This document shows, in pieces, positions 36,989 to 45,798 of a stretch of DNA of 64,000 nucleotides. The position numbers and the translations under genes are program-made. The stretch is from Aphanothece sacrum FPU1 (GTDB lineage: Bacteria > Cyanobacteriota > Cyanobacteriia > Cyanobacteriales > Microcystaceae), in the NCBI RefSeq assembly GCF_003864295.1, contig NZ_BDQK01000013.1:186001-250000 (forward strand), written 5' to 3'. Under the pieces are notes generated by a model. It did not search any database, had not been told where the DNA came from, and saw only the letters and a list, made by a program, of their open reading frames with translations. Each line of letters starts with the position of its first letter. The first letter of the stretch is position 1.

Positions 36989-37444
36989 TTATTCCTCAGA
37001 TAAATTAAAAGTTCTGAACAGTAAGTTGATATATTCTTGATATCCTTGTTTTAATTTTAGCAATTCTTCGTGATTAAAGTTGTGTAATTTAGATAATAAA
37101 AGCAGTTCTCTCATTGCCAAAACAATACTGGAAACAATACTAATTGCTATATTTTCGCTATTACAATGATTCACCATAAAGTAATTATCATAATCCTCAA
37201 TTTCTTCTAAACTTAAGAAAGTTTCGGTTATAGGATTATTAATTAATGATTGTTGTGTTTCTCCTAAAATTACCATAGCTTCAATCAATTTATCTAGATT
37301 TTGGTCTGTATCCGATTCAGTAATAACTATTTGTATTAATTCTAATGTTTTTAAAATCTTATTATTAGTTTCTGAATCGGGAGATAAAGTAGTTGGAAGT
37401 TGTAATGGATTTAATAAATTCAGCTTTAAATTATCATTTTTCAT
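36989..37444 (-). CDS. Unrecognised 151-residue protein of the cluster
   Basis: An acidic, Leu/Ile-rich helical protein (ILKTLELIQIVITESDTDQNLDKLIEAMVILGETQQSL in part, later IAISIVSSIVLAMRELLLLSKLHNF). No catalytic motif or signal peptide is apparent. Its stop is only 8 bp before the next gene's start, and the pair may form a complex. No family came to mind. Confidence 0.7.
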   Translation of the reverse strand: MKNDNLKLNLLNPLQLPTTLSPDSETNNKILKTLELIQIVITESDTDQNLDKLIEAMVILGETQQSLINNPITETFLSLEEIEDYDNYFMVNHCNSENIAISIVSSIVLAMRELLLLSKLHNFNHEELLKLKQGYQEYINLLFRTFNLSEE

Positions 37445-37477
37445 TTTCTGAATCCTCGAAACACTCCGATTAAAGAA

Positions 37478-38281
37478 TTAATCTCTATAAGAAGGATCTA
37501 GACGATCAAGTTTATTGATTAAAGCTTTAAATCCAAAAGAATTAATCTTTTTTGTACTAGGATTAACATCAAGTTTCTGTTTAAATTGATCAATTTGTTT
37601 ACTAAAAGATGAGACAATTTCTGAAGATGGTTGAATTAATTTTGCCCCCGTTGACATCGCCAAAATCTGTGTTCGACAAGCAAACTCTAACATATACAAA
37701 TAAATGAAAGCATCATCTATTTTTTGGCCACAAACAGTTATTCCATGATTACGTTGGATCAAGCATAATTTATCTTTACCTAAAGCCTCGGCTATGCGTT
37801 TTCCTTCTTGATGATCTACAGCTAAACCGTCATAGTCATGATAGGCTATTTTGTCATAAAAAACCATGGCTGCTTGATCAATATATAGTAACCCACTATC
37901 AAGGGTTGATAATGCTACCCCATAAGGAGTATGAGCATGAATGATTGTGTTAATATCTGGTCTAGATTTGTAAATAGAGCTATGCTGAATAAAACCTGTA
38001 GGATTAATAGTTATTTGATTATTATTACCAATAATATTACTTTCAAAATCAAGTTTTACTAAATCAGAAGCTTTGATCTGATTAAATTTAATTCCAAATG
38101 GATTAATCAGAAAATGGCAATCCGAATTTGGCACTCTGGTACTAGCATGGGTTAAGGTTAAATCAGCCCAACCAAAAAAGTCAATAAGTCGATAAACTGC
38201 TGCTAAATAAATTCTTGCTTGAGATTCATCGAAGATCTCAAATTGTCTTTGTGCATCAATAGTATGGTTTAATTGATTCAT
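37478..38281 (-). CDS. Class II aldolase/adducin-family protein, paralogue 2
   Basis: 267 residues. The zinc-site motif is TIIHAHTPYGVALS (HxH), with a later His in QRNHGITVCG. The N-terminal FFGWADLTLTHASTRVPNSDCHFLINPFG is the substrate-binding loop of the fuculose-aldolase/adducin fold. The family includes aldolases, a decarboxylase, epimerases and dehydratases, all acting next to a carbonyl. It is a clear tandem duplicate of the following entry, with a 15-bp gap. The phosphate-binding details needed to predict a sugar-phosphate substrate are not obvious. Confidence 0.88.
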   Translation of the reverse strand: MNQLNHTIDAQRQFEIFDESQARIYLAAVYRLIDFFGWADLTLTHASTRVPNSDCHFLINPFGIKFNQIKASDLVKLDFESNIIGNNNQITINPTGFIQHSSIYKSRPDINTIIHAHTPYGVALSTLDSGLLYIDQAAMVFYDKIAYHDYDGLAVDHQEGKRIAEALGKDKLCLIQRNHGITVCGQKIDDAFIYLYMLEFACRTQILAMSTGAKLIQPSSEIVSSFSKQIDQFKQKLDVNPSTKKINSFGFKALINKLDRLDPSYRD

Positions 38282-38296
38282 AGTTTTTAATGGTTT

Positions 38297-39103
38297 TTAA
38301 TTACGATAAGAAGGATCAATTCGATCTAATTCTTTTAATAAACCATCAAATGTTTGTTTATCTAAATTAGGTTTACGAGTATTTGATGGATCTGGTCTTC
38401 TTACTTTTTCTAATTGTTTGGCAGTAGAATCTAAAATTTCAGGAGAAAGTTGATTAATTTTTGTTCCTGTTGACATGGCTAAAATTTGGGTACGACAAGC
38501 AGACTCGAAAAAATAAAGATTAACAAAGGCTTCTTCAATGGTTCTGCCACATACTACTAAACCATGATTTCTATCTATCATTAATAGTTTTTCTGGTCCT
38601 AAATCAGCAACCAAACCAGCTTTTTCCTCAATATTCATCCCTAAACCATTATAGTCATGATATGCTATTTTATTATGAAACATCATTCCTATTTGATCAA
38701 TAGGTAAAAAACCACATTCAAGGGTAGATACTGCTACTCCATAAGGAGTATGAGCATGAATAACTGCATTAATATCTGGTCGTGCTTCTAATATGGCACT
38801 ATGGATAACAAAACCAGTAGGATTTACTGGCAAAGAATTGTTATCAATCTTATTTCCTTCAAAGTCTATTTTGACTAAGTTAGACGCTTTTATTTGATCA
38901 AAATAAAATTCGATAGAATTAATTAAAAAATGAGACTCAGATCCTGATAATCTAGCACTTGCATGGGTTAAAGTTAAATCATTCCAACCAAAATAATCAA
39001 TAAGTCTATAAATTGCTGCTAATTTAATACGAATAGAGGATTCATCTAGGTTATAAGGTGTATTTTTTGTTGTTTCAGTGGGAATTGTAGATGTTTGATT
39101 CAT
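38297..39103 (-). CDS. Class II aldolase/adducin-family protein, paralogue 1
   Basis: 268 residues, similar along its length to the gene just downstream (shared YFGWNDLTLTHASARL, INAVIHAHTPYGVAVS, IAYHDYNGLG, DRNHGLVVCGRTIEEAF, ending DRIDPSYRN). Both keep the HxH zinc motif and the later His. Variation in the loop around residues 60-100 may separate substrates, or the two may form a hetero-oligomer. It is the second gene of the operon. Confidence 0.88.
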   Translation of the reverse strand: MNQTSTIPTETTKNTPYNLDESSIRIKLAAIYRLIDYFGWNDLTLTHASARLSGSESHFLINSIEFYFDQIKASNLVKIDFEGNKIDNNSLPVNPTGFVIHSAILEARPDINAVIHAHTPYGVAVSTLECGFLPIDQIGMMFHNKIAYHDYNGLGMNIEEKAGLVADLGPEKLLMIDRNHGLVVCGRTIEEAFVNLYFFESACRTQILAMSTGTKINQLSPEILDSTAKQLEKVRRPDPSNTRKPNLDKQTFDGLLKELDRIDPSYRN

Positions 39104-39170
39104 GTTTTTATTTGTTTTAGTTAGACAAGGATTTTAAAGATTATTCTTTTTACATCGCAAGGATGTATTA

Positions 39171-39845
39171 TTATTGATATTCACCAAAAATAATAAAATG
39201 GCGATCGCTTATTTGTTCAAGGAATAAATAATCTAAATTTTGGTTAAGTAATTGCTCTTTTACTTCAGAAATACTGAAAGCTGCACATAGAGAATTAAAA
39301 AAGTCTCTTTGTAAAATTAATTGCTCATTTTGGGCATAATTTTTCACTAATTTATCAGCTTCTTCCATACTTTCAGGACGCAATAAATCCATTATGAAGA
39401 TTTTAGTCCCTGGTTGACTATATTGTCTTAGCGATCGCCAAAGTACAAAAGGATCATGTAAATGATGGAGCAAACTATTACTAATAATCACATCATAATG
39501 ACTTAATGGTAAAGAAATTTCTGGTAAAATTCCTTCAATCAATTTTACTCTTTGAATGACATTTTGATGACAATTAGCTAAATCTTTGTAAGCATAAGCC
39601 AACATGGTTTTTGAACCATCAATTCCATGAATATTACAATCAGAATAAGCTTTAGCAAATCTTAAAGTAATATCTCCTGTACCACATCCTAAATCGAGTA
39701 CATTATCAGGAATGTAATTAGCAAATTTTTCTTGAAATAATTGAATAAAATAACTATGGGGTTGTTCAAAGTCTGCTTCTGCATAAGCTAAACTTTGCGC
39801 TTCTTCTTCCATTAATTCTGGTTCAACTATTCTTTTCATCAGCAT
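39171..39845 (-). CDS. Class I SAM-dependent methyltransferase
   Basis: 224 residues. SAM-binding motif I is NVLDLGCGTGDITLRFA, the acidic motif II is IHGIDGSKTMLAYA, and ISNSLLHHLHDPFVLWRSL is post-motif. It is the first gene of the nine-gene run ending in sipA. It could O-, N- or C-methylate the pathway product, and no substrate can be read from the sequence. Two ATG codons lie at the start (39845 and 39839). Confidence 0.85.
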   Translation of the reverse strand: MLMKRIVEPELMEEEAQSLAYAEADFEQPHSYFIQLFQEKFANYIPDNVLDLGCGTGDITLRFAKAYSDCNIHGIDGSKTMLAYAYKDLANCHQNVIQRVKLIEGILPEISLPLSHYDVIISNSLLHHLHDPFVLWRSLRQYSQPGTKIFIMDLLRPESMEEADKLVKNYAQNEQLILQRDFFNSLCAAFSISEVKEQLLNQNLDYLFLEQISDRHFIIFGEYQ

Positions 39846-40438
39846 AAATACATACTAATTTTACTTAATTTTATTTTGACTTTAAGAAAATAATAAAAGC
39901 CTACCTGCATGCAGAACCAGTCGCAATAAAACGATAGTCCATAAGCGAGTCAATTAGAGATTTGGAGATACAAGATTAGTGAATTAATCCTAATATACCC
40001 GAAAATACTATTAAAGTCAATAGATTAATCTTATTCATTACTTGTAGGTTGGGTTGAGGGACGAAACCCAACAAACCCGAATCCTGATAAGCTGTCACCC
40101 ATCTAAATTAGTCCTATTCTACTTATGGGATGGTCGCTACGCGCACCTTCGCTGGGGGGTGATGGAGTGATGGTTTGAGCTTAGATTTAACCCTATATGC
40201 ATTACTTAACCTTTCAGGATTTTATACTGATTTTATTATAGAAGTTCGGTAGAAGCCAATTTAAGATATGCTAAGCTAATAATAAAGCAGTCATTCCTCA
40301 CTTGACATGGATAATCTTCCTTGCCTGATAGATCTTGATTAGTTAAAATACAACTATTTTAATCTAACATATAAGGCTAAGTTTACTATTAAAAGTGAAC
40401 CACGTTAATTTTATCCCTTGTCAAAATTTTAGGTAAAA
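39846..40438. other. Divergent intergenic region between cluster and kai operon
   Basis: About 590 bp holding the promoters of the biosynthetic operon (-) and the kai operon (+). Contains the inverted repeat TTGGGTTGAGG...CGAAACCCAA (about 40050-40070), a motif common in cyanobacterial intergenic DNA. No gene or clear regulator site is seen. Confidence 0.55.
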
Positions 40439-41323
40439 ATGTCGAGTGAGATCTGTAATGTTCTTTTAATAGAAGATAAATTAGATAATGTTAAGCTAGT
40501 CCAAGAATTACTGGTAGATGCTCAAAATTCTTCTCTAGCCAACGGATTAAACTTTCCAATAACTTGTGTTGCCAATTTAGAGGAAGGGATGACTATACTA
40601 GCAGATCATTCTTTTGATGTGATTTTGCTAGACTTAATTTTACCTGATAGTCAAGGATTTGATACACTGATTAAAATTCGAGAGAAATTTCCTAATATTC
40701 CGATTATTGTAGAAACAGAAAATAACGATGAAACCTTAGTTGTTAAATCTTTTCAATTAGGGGCTGATGGTTATTTACAAATTCAAAGTATCGATAGTAA
40801 CTTATTAGTTTATGCAATTCGTTTAGCTATCGAGCGACAAAAATATCGCAATCAAATAGCCCTCGGACAACAAAAACAACAGCAAGCAGTAGAAATAGCT
40901 GACTTAGAATCTATAGTCAGTGCGGGAATAAGTACCAGTATTACTGCTAGAATGTTTGGAGCGGATTCTTTACAAGAAAGCGTACCCGACCTATTTGAAG
41001 AATTGGCTCAAATCTATGGTAACTTACTCGAACTGGCCTTAGAACAAAGAATGTTTAAAGTGGATCATAACATCTCCGAACAACTCAAAATGTTAGCGGA
41101 TAAACTAGGATTTCTCAAGGCCAGTCCTAGAGATGCCATAGAAATACATACTAAAATTTTAAAAGAGAAAAGTGGAGATGTCACCTTAGCCAGAACCCAA
41201 GCCTATGTGTCAGAAGGACGTATAATGATCTTAGAATTAATAGGGTATTTAGCATCATTTTATCGAAAATACTATATTAGATTAAGCAACATTACTATCT
41301 CACACAAATCTGACTATCGCTAA
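40439..41323 (+). CDS. kaiA3: KaiA3-type chimeric clock protein (receiver + KaiA C-domain)
   Basis: 294 residues. The N-terminal domain (about 5-135) is a response-regulator receiver: LLIEDKLDN acid pair, FDVILLDLILPDSQGFDTL with Asp65, and GADGYLQIQ, where the usual Lys is Gln. The C-terminal domain (about 150-290) is KaiA-like helical (DAIEIHTKIL; MILELIGYLASFYRKYY). Standard KaiA has a pseudo-receiver that does not resemble receivers this closely. The chimeric form matches KaiA3, described for Synechocystis (Sll0485) as the activator of KaiC3. It lies 5 bp before kaiB. Confidence 0.85.
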   Translation: MSSEICNVLLIEDKLDNVKLVQELLVDAQNSSLANGLNFPITCVANLEEGMTILADHSFDVILLDLILPDSQGFDTLIKIREKFPNIPIIVETENNDETLVVKSFQLGADGYLQIQSIDSNLLVYAIRLAIERQKYRNQIALGQQKQQQAVEIADLESIVSAGISTSITARMFGADSLQESVPDLFEELAQIYGNLLELALEQRMFKVDHNISEQLKMLADKLGFLKASPRDAIEIHTKILKEKSGDVTLARTQAYVSEGRIMILELIGYLASFYRKYYIRLSNITISHKSDYR

Positions 41324-41328
41324 GCCCT

Positions 41329-41619
41329 ATGAACAAATATCTTTTGAGATTATATATAACTGGAAACTCCATCTATTCTCGGCGTGCGATTACCAATCTT
41401 TTACGGATTTGTCATGAAGAACTTAGAGATCAATACAGTGTAGAAATTATTGATGTTTTAGAAGACCCCCAAAAAGCAGAACAAGAGAAAATTTTAGTGA
41501 CACCCACCCTAATTAAACAATTACCTCCCCCTCTCCAGCGAATTATTGGAGATATGTCTAACACCGAAAAAGTCTTATTAGGCTTAGATTTGATTCCTCA
41601 AGAGATAGACACGAGATAA
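41329..41619 (+). CDS. kaiB3: KaiB3-type clock protein
   Basis: 96 residues with the KaiB thioredoxin-like fold: LLRLYITGNSIYSRRAITNLL, VEIIDVLEDPQKAEQEKILVTPTLIKQLPPPLQRIIGDMSN. It lacks the acidic C-terminal tail of standard KaiB, being a few residues shorter. KaiB binds KaiC in the dephosphorylation phase and, as KaiB3, works with KaiC3. The 5-bp gap to kaiA3 indicates one transcript. Confidence 0.9.
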   Translation: MNKYLLRLYITGNSIYSRRAITNLLRICHEELRDQYSVEIIDVLEDPQKAEQEKILVTPTLIKQLPPPLQRIIGDMSNTEKVLLGLDLIPQEIDTR

Positions 41620-41707
41620 AAAAAATAGCTTGGCAAAAATTAAAGAAACAGGGACAATAAAAAGTGGATAATATTCCACCAAATTTTACCAAAAAATAGA
41701 GTAACTA

Positions 41708-43222
41708 ATGAGTCAAGATAACGAACAGGACTATATCCAGAAATTAGAAACCTCCATCCCAGGATTCGATTTTTTATCAGAAGGAGGACTTCCCAAAGGT
41801 AGGGCCACTTTAATCGCAGGAACTGCCGGAAGTTCTAAAACGGTGTTTGCTTGTCAGTTTCTGGTTGAAGGCATTAAAAAGGGAGAAAATGGAGTCTTTG
41901 TCACGTTTGAAGAACCCCCCAAGGCACTACGGAAAAATATGCGCGGTTTTGGCTGGAATATTGGCGAATGGGAAGAAGAACGCAAATGGGCCTTTGTGGA
42001 TGCTTCTCCCCAACCAGGAGAACAACCGATGGTCACGGGAGAGTACGATTTAGGGGCGTTAATTGCTCGCATTGAATTTGCTATTCGTAAATATAAGGCT
42101 AAACGGGTTTCTCTCGACTCATTAGGGGCAATTTTTAGTCATTTAACTGATAGCGCACAGATTCGCAGTGATTTATTTCGTTTAGCTTCAGCCTTGCGAG
42201 AATTAGAAGTTACTTCTATTATGACTGCAGAAAGAACGGCTGAATATGGAGAAATTAGTCGTTATGGAGTCGAGGAATTTGTCGCGGATAATGTGGTTAT
42301 TTTGCGAAATGTCCTCAGCGATGAAAAACGCCGTCGGACTATTGAAATCCTAAAATATCGCGGCACAAATCATCAAAAAGGTGAATATCCTTTTACCATT
42401 ATTCCTAATCGTGGGGTGGTTATTCTTCCTCTATCTGCTATTGAACTCGAACAAAAATCATCTAATATTCGTATTACCTCTGGCAGTGAAGAATTAGATA
42501 GAATGTGTGGGGGTGGATTTTTTCGTGATTCTATCATTTTAGTCTCAGGGGCCACCGGAACTGGTAAGACTTTAATGGTGACTGAATTTATGGCCGGAGG
42601 GGTCATGAATGGGGAAAGATGTTTAATTTTTGCTTTTGAAGAAAGTCGGGAACAACTATTTCGTAATGCTACTGGTTGGGGGGTTGATTTTGAGAAGATG
42701 GAACGAGAAGGAAAACTAAAAGTTGTCTGTCGTTATCCTGAAACCACAGGATTAGAACATCACCTCATTATGATGAAGGAAATTATCGAAGAATTTAAAC
42801 CAAATCGAGTAGCGGTTGATAGTCTTTCTGCTTTAGAAAGAGTGTCTGCTCTTAAAGGGTTTCGAGAATTTATTATTGGCTTAACTTCTTTTATTAAACA
42901 ACAAGAAATTGGGGGATTATTTACGTCTACAACTCCAACTCTTTTAGGAGGTTCATCCATTACAGAGGCTCATATTTCTACTATTACGGACTCAATTATT
43001 TTACTACGATATGTAGAAATGTATGGGGAAATGCGTCGAGGAATTACCGTATTAAAAATGCGTGGTTCAATGCACGATAAAGATATTCGGGAATTTTCTA
43101 TTGATAATAAAGGAATGCACATAGGTAAACCTTTCCGCAATGTAACCGGAATTTTAGCTGGAACTCCTATGTATACAGCACAAAGTGAAGTAGATAGATT
43201 AAGTACAATGTTTGAGGAATAA
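41708..43222 (+). CDS. kaiC3: KaiC3-type circadian clock ATPase/autokinase
   Basis: 504 residues with two RecA-like domains. CI has Walker A GTAGSSKT (Ser where Gly is usual) and catalytic Glu pair FVTFEEPP. CII has GATGTGKT and FAFEESREQ. Phosphosites are Ser424-Thr425 in AHISTITDS. Standard KaiC has about 519 residues with Ser431/Thr432; the shorter length, site numbering and short C-terminal tail (SEVDRLSTMFEE) match the KaiC3 subgroup. With kaiA3 and kaiB3 immediately upstream it forms a complete non-standard clock operon. Confidence 0.88.
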   Translation: MSQDNEQDYIQKLETSIPGFDFLSEGGLPKGRATLIAGTAGSSKTVFACQFLVEGIKKGENGVFVTFEEPPKALRKNMRGFGWNIGEWEEERKWAFVDASPQPGEQPMVTGEYDLGALIARIEFAIRKYKAKRVSLDSLGAIFSHLTDSAQIRSDLFRLASALRELEVTSIMTAERTAEYGEISRYGVEEFVADNVVILRNVLSDEKRRRTIEILKYRGTNHQKGEYPFTIIPNRGVVILPLSAIELEQKSSNIRITSGSEELDRMCGGGFFRDSIILVSGATGTGKTLMVTEFMAGGVMNGERCLIFAFEESREQLFRNATGWGVDFEKMEREGKLKVVCRYPETTGLEHHLIMMKEIIEEFKPNRVAVDSLSALERVSALKGFREFIIGLTSFIKQQEIGGLFTSTTPTLLGGSSITEAHISTITDSIILLRYVEMYGEMRRGITVLKMRGSMHDKDIREFSIDNKGMHIGKPFRNVTGILAGTPMYTAQSEVDRLSTMFEE

Positions 43223-43237
43223 AAATTAATCCCAAAA

Positions 43238-43660
43238 TTAAGAATTAATCTGCTGTATATTGGGTTTGAGATCGGTTATCTGTTTAGAATTTAAAGATGC
43301 CGATTCTCCAGAATTATCGATAGCTTGCATGAGAAAATAATTAAGAACTGTACGAATGGCAATAATGACGATCAATCTAGCAATATCATCCCATTTACTA
43401 GAGATCATAGTGTTAAGAATACTTGCTCCTATTAAAAAACTTAATCCCAAAGAAAAGGAATATCCCATCGCTAAACGGCTTTTGTGAAAGCCTTCTGGTG
43501 TTGGAGGTTTAAATAATAAATACTTCAAAAAAATAATTAAGGCTTTAGTAACACCAATAAAAATCACAAATACGGCAAGTACTTGACAAAAGTTCGTTAG
43601 AATAATATTCAAATTTCTAACAATTGATGACAGATTTATACTGAGGAATTCAAAGTTCAT
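43238..43660 (-). CDS. DUF1622-like membrane protein
   Basis: 140 residues with three membrane segments (about 17-46, 66-86, 92-112) and a hydrophilic C-terminus. The arrangement LKYLLFKPP..HKSRLAMGYSFSLGLSFLIGASILNTMIS..WDDIARLIVIIAIRTVLNYFL matches the DUF1622 family as I know it. Function is unknown. It is convergent with kaiC3 (15 bp between stops), which is close for an independent transcript. Confidence 0.78.
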   Translation of the reverse strand: MNFEFLSINLSSIVRNLNIILTNFCQVLAVFVIFIGVTKALIIFLKYLLFKPPTPEGFHKSRLAMGYSFSLGLSFLIGASILNTMISSKWDDIARLIVIIAIRTVLNYFLMQAIDNSGESASLNSKQITDLKPNIQQINS

Positions 43661-43701
43661 TGAAGCTAAATTATTACAAATACTTTAACTCTAAAGAGTT
43701 A

Positions 43702-43740
43702 AGCTATACAGACAAAGGTTGCCTACGCAACCTAGAAACC
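43702..43740 (+). repeat. Hairpin-family repeat
   Basis: AGGTTGC (43716-43722) / GCAACCT (43727-43733) with loop CTAC, preceded by an ACTCT/AGAGT mini-stem (43689 on). It belongs to the family also seen at 16383, 29669, 50511 and 60063. Confidence 0.8.
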
Positions 43741-43848
43741 TAGAATTTAGTCCGGGAAGGCGGACGATCGTTTTTATAGGATCAGGCATAAGGTCTGTTA
43801 TTAATTATAGCAGTGTCTAACCCCTTCTACTGATATTAGTTTTGTGAT

Positions 43849-44877
43849 TTATCGATTACTTAATAATGTTGATTCAGAGGCTGAACTAATCACATCACGG
43901 ACGCGATAAATAGGGCGTTTTTGGGATTCATGATAAGTCCTCATACCTAATTCAGCTAATAACCCAAAGCTAAATAATTGTACCCCAGTTAATAACAAAA
44001 GCACCGCTAAAATGAGTAAGGGACGATGACCAATACTTTGACCTACAACCAACTTTAAAAAGGTTAAATAACTGCCACAAGCTACCCCTAACACCATAGA
44101 AATTAAACCTAAAAACCCAAACCCGTGCATAGGACGAGTTAGGAATTTTTTCATAAAAAATACGGTTAATAAATCCATTAAAACTCGAAAAGTTCGCCCT
44201 AAACCGTATTTACTTTTGCCATGAATACGAGCATAATGATTAACCGGAATTTCCGTAATTTTTGCCCCTTCAATATAAGCTAATGCGGGTAAAAATCGAT
44301 GTAATTCACCATACAAATTAAGATCGGCGATTAATTCAGACCGATAAGCTTTTAAAGAACAACCATAATCATGAAGTTTCACTCCCGTTACTTTACCAAT
44401 TGTCCAATTAGCAATTTGAGAAGGAATTAAACGAGTTATACGATCATCTTGTCTATTTTTACGCCAACCACTAACTAGATCATACCCTTCTTTTAACTTA
44501 GAAAGTAATCGAGGAATATCCTTAGGATCATTTTGTAAATCTCCATCTAAAGTGACAATAATTTGTCCTTGAGCATAATTAAATCCCGCAGACATAGCGG
44601 ATGTTTGCCCATAATTTCGACGCAAGATAACTGCTTTTAAATCTGTTCGACTACGAGCTAATTGACATAGTAAATTAGTTGAGCCATCCTCTGAACCATC
44701 ATCAACACAAATAATTTCATAATCTAGATAGTTTTCTTGTAAAATATTAGCAGTCCGGTTAATTAACTCTGATAAACTATCCACCTCATTAAAAATGGGA
44801 ATAACAATTGATATTTTATCAGAGAAAATTCGATAATTTTGCTCTATCTTAGTATGAGATAATTCTAATTGTTCCAT
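43849..44877 (-). CDS. Family 2 glycosyltransferase (DPM1/GtrB-like)
   Basis: Start chosen at ATG 44877 (MEQLELSHTKIEQNY), preceded by GAGGAG at good spacing; the in-frame ATG at 44910 lacks this. The GT-A domain has SIVIPIFNEVDSL, ICVDDGSEDGS and the catalytic DGDLQNDP. Two C-terminal membrane helices (FGFLGLISMVLGVACGSYL and LLILAVLLLLTGVQLFSFGLLAEL) follow. These enzymes move a sugar from a nucleotide donor to a polyprenyl phosphate in the membrane. It is divergent from the phytol-kinase-like gene. Confidence 0.9.
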   Translation of the reverse strand: MEQLELSHTKIEQNYRIFSDKISIVIPIFNEVDSLSELINRTANILQENYLDYEIICVDDGSEDGSTNLLCQLARSRTDLKAVILRRNYGQTSAMSAGFNYAQGQIIVTLDGDLQNDPKDIPRLLSKLKEGYDLVSGWRKNRQDDRITRLIPSQIANWTIGKVTGVKLHDYGCSLKAYRSELIADLNLYGELHRFLPALAYIEGAKITEIPVNHYARIHGKSKYGLGRTFRVLMDLLTVFFMKKFLTRPMHGFGFLGLISMVLGVACGSYLTFLKLVVGQSIGHRPLLILAVLLLLTGVQLFSFGLLAELGMRTYHESQKRPIYRVRDVISSASESTLLSNR

Positions 44878-44964
44878 AATCACTCCTCTAGCTTGGTATT
44901 TATATACCATTTTTACTTAAACAAACAGACATAAAATCTATAGGTTAAATTTTAGTCCTATCCT

Positions 44965-45684
44965 ATGTTATTCCCCATTAAGTCTTTGTCTGAATTACTA
45001 TCATTATTAGACTCTATTTCTGCTGTTTGGTATCCCTTAAGTGTGGTTGCCCTCTATTTAGGGATTATTATTGCCCTGGCAGAAGGATTAAACCGTTTAC
45101 GGGGAACAAATGCCGAATTTACCCGTAAAATCGTGCATATTGGCTCAGGAAATGTTATCGTATTAGCATGGTGGCTCCAAATTCCTTTATGGGTTATTCT
45201 AGGAGCATCTGTTATTGCCAGTATTGTCGCCTTAATCTCCTATTTTCTACCCATTCTTCCCAGTATCAACAGCGTGGGACGAAAAAGCTTAGGAACTTTC
45301 TTTTATGCTATCAGTATCGGTATTTTAGCTTATTATTTTTGGTCAAATCATCAACCCCAATATACAGCAATTGGCATTTTAGTTATGGCCTGGGGTGATG
45401 GGATGGCCGCTATTGTGGGTCAAAATTGGGGAAAACATCCTTATCATATTTTCGGAGTCAGTAAAAGTTGGGAAGGGTCATTAACCATGATGGGGGTTAG
45501 TGTTTTTGTGACCAGTCTTATTCTCTTATCTATTGGTAGTCCCATCGGTTTAACCGTCCTTATTTCGTTGCTAGTAGGGGTATTTGCTACCGGGTTAGAA
45601 GCGTTTTCCATCTGGGGAATTGATAATTTGACCGTTCCTGTCGGTAGTGCAATTGTTGCTTTTTACTTAGGTCAACGATTATAG
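44965..45684 (+). CDS. Phytol/dolichol-kinase-family membrane protein
   Basis: 239 residues with about seven membrane helices. The signature includes NAEFTRKIVHIGSGNVI and VMAWGDGMAAIVGQNWGKHPYHIFGVSKSWEGS, the CTP-binding region of the polyprenol/phytol kinase family, then VGVFATGLEAFSIWGIDNLTVPV. In cyanobacteria this enzyme salvages phytol to phytyl phosphate for tocopherol and chlorophyll. Substrate assignment is from family and host. Confidence 0.87.
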   Translation: MLFPIKSLSELLSLLDSISAVWYPLSVVALYLGIIIALAEGLNRLRGTNAEFTRKIVHIGSGNVIVLAWWLQIPLWVILGASVIASIVALISYFLPILPSINSVGRKSLGTFFYAISIGILAYYFWSNHQPQYTAIGILVMAWGDGMAAIVGQNWGKHPYHIFGVSKSWEGSLTMMGVSVFVTSLILLSIGSPIGLTVLISLLVGVFATGLEAFSIWGIDNLTVPVGSAIVAFYLGQRL

Positions 45685-45798
45685 GAGTTACGCATTGACA
45701 AATTAGGTCAAATATGTATTTCCTGGTTAGAGACAGCGATCGCTATCATCAATACTTAATGTTCCACCTATAAGTTCAATATATTGTTTAACTTAAAT

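Noticed and set aside
41708-43222. Canonical KaiC (kaiC1)
   Set aside because: Length 504, Ser424-Thr425 numbering, altered Walker A in CI and the chimeric KaiA partner fit KaiC3 better.
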